DNA from: Dendrophyllia cribrosa
Lineage: Eukaryota > Cnidaria > Anthozoa > Scleractinia > Dendrophylliidae
DNA length: 64,000 bases
Direction: 5' to 3'
Assembly (NCBI GenBank): GCA_024195265.1
Contig: JAJLRJ010000008.1
Coordinates: 43,032,953-43,096,952 of the forward strand
Part shown: in pieces, positions 56,801-64,000 of the stretch
Position numbering within the stretch: position 1 is the first letter of the stretch
How the letters are laid out: each line of letters begins with the position of its first letter
Notes under the pieces: model-generated
What the model saw: the letters and a program-made list of their open reading frames with translations, nothing else
Database searches by the model: none
What the model was told of the DNA's origin: nothing
Position numbers and translations under genes: made by a program

Positions 56801-59800
56801 TATGATCACCCCTAGACTACGATCACCACTTGACTACGATCATCCCTAGACTATGATCACCCCTAGACTACGATCACCCCTAGACTATGATCACCCCTAG
56901 ACTACGATCACCCCTAGACTATGATTATTCCTAGACTACGATCACCCCTAGACTACGATCACCCCTAGACTATGATCACCCCTAGACTACGATCACCCCT
57001 AGACTATGATCACTCCTAGACTACGATCACCCCTAGAATACGATCACCCCTAGACTACCATCACCCCTAGACTATGATCACCCCTAGACTACGATCACCC
57101 CTAGACTACGATCACCCCTAGACTACGATCAACCCTAGACTACGATCATCCCTAGACTATGATCACCCCTAGACTACGATCACCCCTAGACTATGATCAT
57201 CCCTAGACTACAATCACCCCTAGACTACGATCACCCCTAGAATACGATCATCCCTTGACTACGATCACCCCTTGACTACGATCACCCCTTGACTACGATC
57301 ACCACTAGACTACAAAAAGTGAAAATGTGCGATTTTCATGCGCGCTTTCGTGATTGCTCGCTCGACTATTCCTGAGAGAAAAGAGGGACTACTTGTAGCC
57401 TAATCACCCTCGGAAATTTCAAGTTGGAGTACCCCCCAAAATTGCTATTTTACTGAATCTTCAAGAAAATATATTGCCAATCTGTAAATCACAAGAGCTT
57501 TGGTTTCATTGTGTTCATGATTTCAATGTATACTGTATGGTTCATTGTAAAATTCATTAATAATTCATAAGGGTACTAACAAATAGAAATGAGCCATTCC
57601 AATCACATGATTACCCTGTATAGGCCGATACAATCTTGATACAACTCACGAGTGGTTGTATCTAATTTGCATTCCAGATACAACTCACGAGTGGTTGTAT
57701 CTAATTACACTCCCGCTCATGTAGTAAACATTACGTGGAGTACAGTACATACAGAACTTATTACCTCCGTGTACTTCCTCCAACATTTCTTCCAAGCTGC
57801 CATTTTCCGTATTAAAGATTCCCAGGGATCTTCCCATGGCGATAGCAGTGACATAAGCATCTGGGGACATCTGAATAAGCATGTTGTTGTAGACTCGAAA
57901 CGAAGCGTCATAAATTCCAGTGATTAGCAAATGAGGGTCCTGTTTCTTAGTAAACTCCACTAAAGAAAATAAGCAATGATTAATTGTTGCTGCTAACCAA
58001 GTGATATCCCATCAGTAGGGAATCACCCCTCACACACCAACTCACCATCAATGTCCTAAATAAAGCTATCAGTAGGGTATATGTTGACCCTCTCATACCA
58101 ACTCACCATCAATGTCCTAAATAAAGCTGTCAGTAGGGTATATGTTGACCCTCTCACACCAACTCACCATCAATGTCCTAAATAAAGCTGTCAGTAGGGT
58201 ATATGTTGACCCTCTCACATTAACTCACCATCAATGTCCCAAATAAAGCTGTCAGTAGGGTACCGGTATATGTTGACCCTCTCACACCAACTCACCATCA
58301 ATGTCCCAAATAAAGCTATCAGCAGGGTATATGTTGACCCTCTCACACCAACTCACCATCAATGTCCCAAATAAAGTTGTCAGTAGGGTATATGTTGACC
58401 CAATAAATAATGGAAAATGTTAATGAAGAAAAGTGCCGAAATACTCACCATCAATGTCCCAAACTTTCCAGGTTCCATCCTTTGACACAGTTGCCATTCT
58501 GAGAAATGTAGGAAAGGAAATAACAAGTTAGAGATACTATCTTCCCTGTCTTCTATAACTTTACAGTCAAAATACTCAGTGCTGCCTAGCTGTGCTGCCT
58601 CTACTATGACATTTGCAAATGGTTAGACCTTCACGTGGCTCAGATGACCACGTAGAAATGGCGGTCCTGTCTCCGTTGGGGACGTAAAAGAACCACTGAG
58701 GACGTAACAAAACCCTGGCTGTGACCACCCTCAGTGCCATACATTGTTCATGGGTGGGGTGGGAGAGATGAGATCAACAATGGACCGATAGCGACTGCCT
58801 GAGGCGCCTTCGTAAGCTAATGTCCGATCTCATTCTCATAAGTGTATGTAAAGCGCCATGAGACATGTGATATGTGCGCTATATAAGTCTCTTCCTTTTT
58901 CCTTTTTTTTATTATTTGTGAATGACTTTCATTAATCGGGAACGGATTGCATTATTGAAATCAAAATGATTATTGGAATATTCCAACGGTAGCCTCATTC
59001 GAAATAACGAATGCTGATTGGTTTGTTATTGACATCAGGCAAATGTTCATGTGCAAAGCAGGAAACAGTTGGCGGCTTGTCACATTTGACCGGCTATTTC
59101 TGTTTGTTCAACAAAAATTTATCACTGAGTAATTTTTTGACGTAAAGAAGGTCTGCATTTACAAAACTCCGAAGATGAATTCTTAAAATGCTAGTGTGGT
59201 GGTATTGAAAGAGAAATTTTCACCAAAAGTGAAGAAAATTTTCTAAGAAGTCCAAGCGACAGAATTTTCTGAAACCAACAGTGGCCAATGGTTGTAAATT
59301 TCGCCTGTGAACTTTTGACCATTGTCAGTAAATAAACCAATCAACATAATTTGTTATTTCGAATGAGGCTACCATTGGAAGATTCCAATAATCGATTTAA
59401 AATCTTAATTTTGATTTCAACAAATGCAATCTGTTCCCGATTAATGAAAGTCATTCCCAAATAATAAGCAGAACGTGCTGAGTATTTTGACTGTAATAAG
59501 ATATAGTACTTAGTTCAAGCACCTCCTTTATTTGATTCAGCAGTTTTATTATTCCATGATGGAATACACACCCCACGACTCCACTGTTCCACGTCAGGCC
59601 CATATATGACAATTTTCTGCCTCGACTCAAACTTCAAACTCTGCAGCAAAATTCCAGTGATCTGACGCCCTCCTCTTATTACTATTAATTTTTGTCTACT
59701 AACTGGGAAATCCCCTCCCTTCCTTCCTGTAGTCTGATGAAATACAGAGTTCCTGAATGCAAAACTGGCTTAGATAAAGAAATTGCTGACTCTTAGCTGG

Positions 59801-62800
59801 CAATTTATTTATTACTGTAAACTATTTTTCTTTAGATAGTTCAAGTACCTCGTTGAATCTGCTGAGAAACTAAAGTGATAAACACCCGCAGTGTGACCTT
59901 TCAACTCCATAGCCCTTGAAACCTGCAACATAAAAATAACAACTTGAATAACAAGTTTATAGAAAGCAAGGAATTTAATTTGTTCCTCGCTCAACATTGA
60001 AAAACAGACAGACAAACAAAAAAAACTCCACCTGCTTTAATTCATCAGACTTGGTAAACTCCACAACCCAAAGTTTTACATCAGGAGTAAAACCTACAAG
60101 AAGAAAAAATCTAAAAGCTAGTACCCTAGTAACCAAACACATACATGGAAACCTGGCTGAATGACCTGATAATGATTATAATATTTTATTTTAATACTAC
60201 TAATAATTATTTATAATAATATTACGACTACATGCAGTAGCATCTTTATAGTTAATTGTAAAATTGATTACAAAATTCATTAATAATTCATAAGGAAAGT
60301 ACAAAAGAAATGAAAATTTAATGAAGGTTTGTAAACCCCAATACAAATCAACTGAGTTGATGAATTATTAAACAGTAGCATTAACTTTTGATACAGACAA
60401 CTGCTCAGCTAATTAGTATGCATTAACTTTTCATACAGATCTCTACTCATTGTTTCATTTCATAAGTACGATAAAATATTCGCGTCCGATCTGTATGGGC
60501 GTTTACAATGGCGAGCCGAAGGCGAGCCATTGTAAACGCCGATACAGATCTCCCGCTTATATTTTATCTACTACTTAACAATTCATAACAGTTATGACCA
60601 ATAACTACCAGGTAAGCAGTATCTGAGTCACATGTATACCTTTGTAAACCCCAATACAAATCAACTGAGTTGATGAATTATTAAACAGTAGAATTAACTT
60701 TTGATACAAACACCTTCTCAACTAATTAGTATTCATTGACTTTTCATACAGATCTCTACTCATTGTTTCATTTCACAAGTGCAATCTGTATGGGCGTTTA
60801 CAATAGCGTTTTCATTTCTTGTAGACGCCCATACAGATCTCCCGCACATATTTTATCTACTACATACAAAATATTTTAACATCTTGCTAAATTGAACAAA
60901 CTGCAGTTTTGAATGCTCTGATTACATTTGGCTTGATTACCAGCCATGCTTTCAGCCTAAGATTACACCTCAAAAAACAAAACTGTTTTGTGCCAACATC
61001 ACAATCAGAATAAAAAACCTGACTGTTATTACTACATTCATTGAATTTGGACAAACCTGCAGAGGCAACAAATTTGCCACAAGGGGATATACTTGCAAAG
61101 CTGTTGTTCATCTGACGAGTGTCAAGTATGGACAGCACTTCACCTGCAACATATTAATGAACATAACATCCTCTCAGTCCCAAGTCAAAATATGAATTCT
61201 CCCTACTGGTCTAAGTGCTATGCATTTATATTTTAGCAGATCCAGCCCACCAGTAGCCTGTGCATGGACCTCACCTTAAAAAAGATGTCTGCGTAATGCC
61301 AAGTCAAATCGTGTTCATGTATCCTGCTGTTCTTGATTTAATAATATATTGCATAAATTATCATAACTTACAGTCTTGTGCTGTGAAATGATATTGACCA
61401 TCCCCTGATTTCTCACCGGGATTTCTTGCTGTGATGTTTTGGAAATCCGTTCTTTGCCCTTTTTCAATCTGTTTCCCTTGCTTTTTTCGTTTCAGTGGTA
61501 TTGATAGCTTTTAAAAAAATTATTTCTTTGCCACAAAAGCAGGATCTGCGAAAGTCTGTTTTTGACGGCAAATGTTTTTCTTCGCCGGGGAATTTTACAT
61601 TCCATGTGCAATTAAATTGTCTTGTTGTAGTCTTCTTCTAAATAGCCCCTTTGTCCTTAATTTTATGATATGATTTTTTTCATGGTGTTATAGCATCACA
61701 CACTGACATGAATTCACTGTGATTTAATACTGCATTAATTACAGTTTGAAAGATACCAATTTAGATATCTGGCACAGATTACAGCCAATCGAATCTAATC
61801 AAATCCCATAATTTCACAAATTTTAGTTTTTGTCACACTTTAGTACTCTATAGGAGATATCCTGCCTTGAAAGCTTTGGAACTGTACTGATCTTGATTAT
61901 TTGCAGGTTAATGAAATGTCCATGTTCCTTCTGTAGATTTCCAAGGCATTGTGAACACATATATACAATGTGTGGCGATGTAGAGTGTACAGTAAACTCT
62001 ACTGAACAGTTTTCTTCATAAACTTTAAATTCACCACAACCTTGAACAAGATTCCTGTCATTTTGTTTCATGATAGGCAAAAACATGGCACATAATCACA
62101 TGTTCTGACAACATATTTTGACCTGTCAATAAAAACCCTGCATGAATTTATGCTGCATAAATTATTTTGGGCATTTCAGGATGATTGCCAATCAAAATTG
62201 TTTTTAACAATGCCTACTGTCAAGTGCCCAATCAGAGCATGGTCCTTGGATCCTAGAGAAACAGCTGGATAAGTGAACACAACTAGAAAAGGCGTTATGC
62301 AGATGTTCTTTATTCTGCACACAGGCTAGACCACCAGTAACTTTCGTTGAATCCAAGTAAAAAAATCTTAAACAATATAACTAAAGAGATAGACCGAATG
62401 CAAATATGGCCGTCCAACAATTTTTTGTTTGGACAGGTTCTCAAGAAAAGAAAAGCAATTGAATAATGATAAAGATCAGGTCAAAATAAGTCATTGTGTG
62501 CATTTTCAAGGCCATATTCCTATTTTAGGAGAAGTTATAGGCAATCAAATTTTGGGAAAAACATGAAAGCGAGGCTAGTCAGGATAGAATGTCTTTTCTC
62601 ATACAAATGCTTACAATTTCAGTGAGCCATAACTTTGCAACCGTTAAACCGAAAACACTCAAACTTTGCAAGATAATACACTTAGTAGCACTTGTTTACG
62701 TGATATCATTAATTTCTCTGAAAACATGGCCAAACAAAAAATTGCCTGGCGGCCATATTTGCATTCGGTGTATAAAGAGGAACGAATTTACAATTTAACT

Positions 62801-63038
62801 GAAAATTACAATCTAAATCAAAGACATACCCTTTAAATTCCAGAGAATGATAGTTGTATCACTGGAACATGACATGATAAACTTGCCAGTGGAGGCCACA
62901 GCAATGTTGATTATCTCTGCTGAATGCTTGACTGGAAAGTCAAATTCACCAGTAATTGATGCTCCAGATCCATCCTTCTTCTTATTCACTTTAAACACTC
63001 GGATTGTGTTTCCATTTGCCAAAGCTGTAATAAATGCT
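50872..63038 (-). CDS. TBL2: TBL2 homologue (transducin beta-like 2, WD40), 5' end outside the window
   Basis: Minus-strand exons: 63038-62830, 61143-61057, 60093-60032, 59922-59849, 58498-58449, 57959-57765, and 51050-50890 (donor) or 51050-50872 (stop). Phases join without a break, giving about 280 residues. The order of motifs follows TBL2: ANGNTIRVFKVNKK, VASTGKFIMSCSSDTTIILW, RQMNNSFASISPCGKFVASA, GFTPDVKLW, ELKGHTAGVYHFSFS, VSKDGTWKVWDID, FTKKQDPHLL, HPSSRYLATAGGADRQIRVW. The N-terminal part, with the ER membrane anchor in the vertebrate protein, lies beyond 64000. TBL2 is an ER protein linked to PERK stress signalling. The C-terminus is unclear: reading on from 50890 adds VTPYT and a stop, about 30 residues shorter than in vertebrates; a further exon was not found. 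The intron at 51051-57764 holds the 17-bp satellite. Confidence 0.91.
51164..51185. repeat. Poly-G tract (22 G)
   Basis: Uninterrupted G run in a TBL2 intron. Confidence 0.9.
51378..52320. mobile_element. Inverted-repeat element with GGCAAATGATCC repeats at its ends
   Basis: ACAGGCCGGCAAATGATCCC at the left and GGATCATTTGCCAGCCTGT at the right. The left end carries five GGCAAATGATCC-like words within 100 bp, the right end two. No transposase seen. Confidence 0.7.
53302..53460 (+). mobile_element. Retrotransposon 3' tail inside the 17-bp satellite, copy 1
   Basis: TAGTATTAGTTTTAATTGGT at the start; GAGTTAAAATAAAGTTTATG then (TATG)n at the end: an AATAAA-like signal with a short tandem tail. 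Confidence 0.7.
54770..54933 (+). mobile_element. Same retrotransposon tail, copy 2, duplicated with the satellite
   Basis: Nearly identical to 53302-53460, with the same left junction (CCCCTAGTATTAG) and the same right junction (TATGTACGATCACTCCTAG). Confidence 0.85.
57639..57702. repeat. Direct pair of palindromic GATACAACTCACGAGTGGTTG words
   Basis: The word GATACAACTCACGAGTGG plus TTGTATC occurs at 57639 and 57677. Each is itself imperfectly palindromic. Confidence 0.8.
58009..58412 (-). repeat. About 61-bp tandem repeat carrying copies of a TBL2 splice donor, six to seven units
   Basis: Each unit contains, on the minus strand, GGACATTGATGGTGAGT, which is the end of the TBL2 exon at 58498-58449 with its GT donor. 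Units sit near 58041, 58102, 58163, 58223, 58290 and 58351, all in the intron downstream of the real donor. Confidence 0.92.
58620..58905 (+). mobile_element. SINE/LINE-tail-like dispersed repeat
   Basis: CACGTGGCTCAGATGACCAC at the start, then TGTAAAGCGCCATGAG..GCGCTATATAAGT, a tail type shared by many L2-like LINEs and their SINEs. Confidence 0.45.
58911..59465. mobile_element. Foldback element with arms of about 120 bp
   Basis: ATTATTTGTGAATGACTTTC..GGGAACGGATTGCA at the left, mirrored by TGCAATCTGTTCCC..GAAAGTCATTCCCAAATAAT at the right. A second mirrored block, AGCCTCATTCGAAATAAC, lies inside. Confidence 0.8.
60328..60865. repeat. Direct duplication of a 230-250 bp block with a hairpin end
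   Basis: Copies at 60328-60572 and 60641-60865 share AACCCCAATACAAATCAACT and CATACAGATCTCTACTCATT. Both hold a hairpin built on TCTGTATGGGCGTTTACAAT; in the first copy it is nearly perfect around 60500-60550. Confidence 0.8.
62270..62829. other. TBL2 intron stretch, no supported features
   Basis: GGCCGTCCAACAATTTTTTG at 62410 and CAAAAAATTGCCTGGCGGCC at 62737 form a diverged inverted pair, suggesting a decayed DNA element between 62380 and 62775. No gene seen. Confidence 0.35.
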
Positions 63039-63179
63039 CTGCATAGAAACAAATAATTCAGTTTTTATTATGGCACCAACCTTGAAATGGGAATGACAAG
63101 ACACTAACAACCAGTAGTGGGTTGGGGTGGAGTGTGTTAGCTGGGGTGGGATGGGTTAGGTCAGGTGGAGTGTGTTATA

Positions 63180-63323
63180 AACTGATCCTTATGGCAGAAA
63201 AACAGGAGCAGAAGCAATAAAAGTGGAATATAATAGTAAATATAATAATTGGGCACTATTATATTCCACTTTTTTTTGTTTTATTTGCTCTTGCTACTGT
63301 TTTTTTGCTGTAAAGGATCAGTT
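63180..63323. mobile_element. Imperfect foldback with arms of about 65 bp
   Basis: AACTGATCCTTATGGCAG..AAAAGTGGAATATAATAGT mirrored by ACTATTATATTCCACTTTT..CTGTAAAGGATCAGTTT. GT-rich GGGGTGG-type sequence lies on both sides. Confidence 0.7.
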
Positions 63324-64000
63324 TGCTGTTTCGTTTGTTTCACTTCCAAATATTCACACTGATCTAGGTCTGGAAACCCAGATCCAGCCATTCTCAACAG
63401 TTTGTTGCAGTGATCGTGCATTCTATGTTTCTTTTTATATGAAGTGTGTTAGGTGGGGTGGCGTGGGTGGTGTGTTTGGTGGGTGTGGGGCTTTAATTGC
63501 TTAGAGGTAAACACAAATGTTCCAGAAAGTTCAACTGTATTTTTTTATATAATAATGATATTTAATATCATGCAATGTTGAAATGATTTCATCACAAACA
63601 TATTTTGCGACAAAGTAAATAAATATCCATTTTTATCACATACCAGCTGCAAATTTAATTTGTGATAATTCTGTTTATTTATTTATTTTTTTTACTTCTT
63701 TGTAAATCCTTGGTTTTTAAGTTAGTTTTAATTTTTTTTATCACATTGCAATAATAATATGTACTTGATTTTTAGGGACAATAACAGTACTGTAAATTAA
63801 TGGATATACTGAAATATGAGTAGACATTGATTTAAAGGGAACCATGAGTCTAGAAAAAGGTTTGCTTTATTAAAAAAGTGTTCAATGAAGGTAAAGATAC
63901 AATGTTTATTTAGAAAAATGCAACATGGTGACTATGTGGCTATCATCTTGGAATTTCTTGCTGTAAACAAGGCCATAAAGTCACACAAGACTCAAATGTT
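63324..64000. other. Window end; presumed TBL2 intron, no exon found
   Basis: The TBL2 exon at 63038 begins in the middle of a codon, so an upstream exon must exist, but none of the expected sequence is seen before 64000. Confidence 0.5.

Larger units (their letters stand above)
52575..57312. repeat. 17-bp satellite in a TBL2 intron, about 260 copies
   Basis: Unit CACCCCTAGACTACGAT; 4.7 kb, interrupted twice by the same AT-rich retroelement tail. Units vary mostly at CACCCC/CATCCC, ACTA/AATA and ACG/ATG. Landmark variants (CATCTTTAGACTATGTTCAC) recur at 53251, 53839, 54690 and 56059, showing duplication of longer blocks. Confidence 0.97.

Noticed and set aside
52575..57312. Link between the satellite word ATCACCCCTAGA and the element end ATCACCCCTAGAAAG at 14833
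   Set aside because: Shared 12-base word only; the rest differs and a chance match in a highly repeated sequence is likely.
57652..57927. Plus-strand gene
   Set aside because: Shadow of the TBL2 minus-strand exon at 57765-57959.

Overview
This is eukaryotic genomic DNA: AT-rich, with many introns, GT-AG splice junctions and a heavy load of small DNA transposons, retroelement tails and minisatellites. Three protein-coding genes can be rebuilt exon by exon with continuous reading phase. Their mix of animal endosome, Golgi and ER genes, the FYVE-bearing rabaptin, and the types of mobile debris point to a marine invertebrate. My best guess is an anthozoan cnidarian (stony coral or sea anemone); that is inference, not something proved here.

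Layout. 1-1225: window-edge fragment of a zinc-ribbon/OB-fold-like ORF with an in-frame stop, then the 3' end of a LINE-like reverse transcriptase. 3317-11952 (minus): TANGO2, four coding exons, with a 3.1 kb 79-bp minisatellite and a 27-bp array in its introns. 12453-12970: divergent promoter region between TANGO2 and the next gene. 12970-41240 (plus): a RABEP1-like rabaptin of 22 coding exons (about 911 residues) ending in a FYVE-type zinc finger. Its introns hold most of the mobile elements, many flanked by TTAA, including one that carries a decayed DEDDh 3'-5' exonuclease gene. 41545-47131: intergenic, with MITEs. 47132-47830 (minus): single-exon linker-histone-like gene. 50872-63038 (minus, 5' end outside the window): TBL2, seven exons seen, with a 4.7 kb 17-bp satellite in one intron.

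The genes do not form an operon. Rabaptin acts on early endosomes, TANGO2 in Golgi/ER and mitochondrial lipid homeostasis, TBL2 in the ER; TANGO2 and the rabaptin gene probably share a bidirectional promoter.

Most notable: (1) a TTAA-flanked element carrying exonuclease motifs I, II and III, inserted into another TTAA element so that the empty target can be read directly; (2) three separate tandem amplifications that start at exon edges (a 3' splice site, a 5' splice site and the last coding exon); (3) a tandem array of six tRNA-type promoter heads from a SINE; (4) a FYVE finger with all eight cysteines but an altered basic motif.
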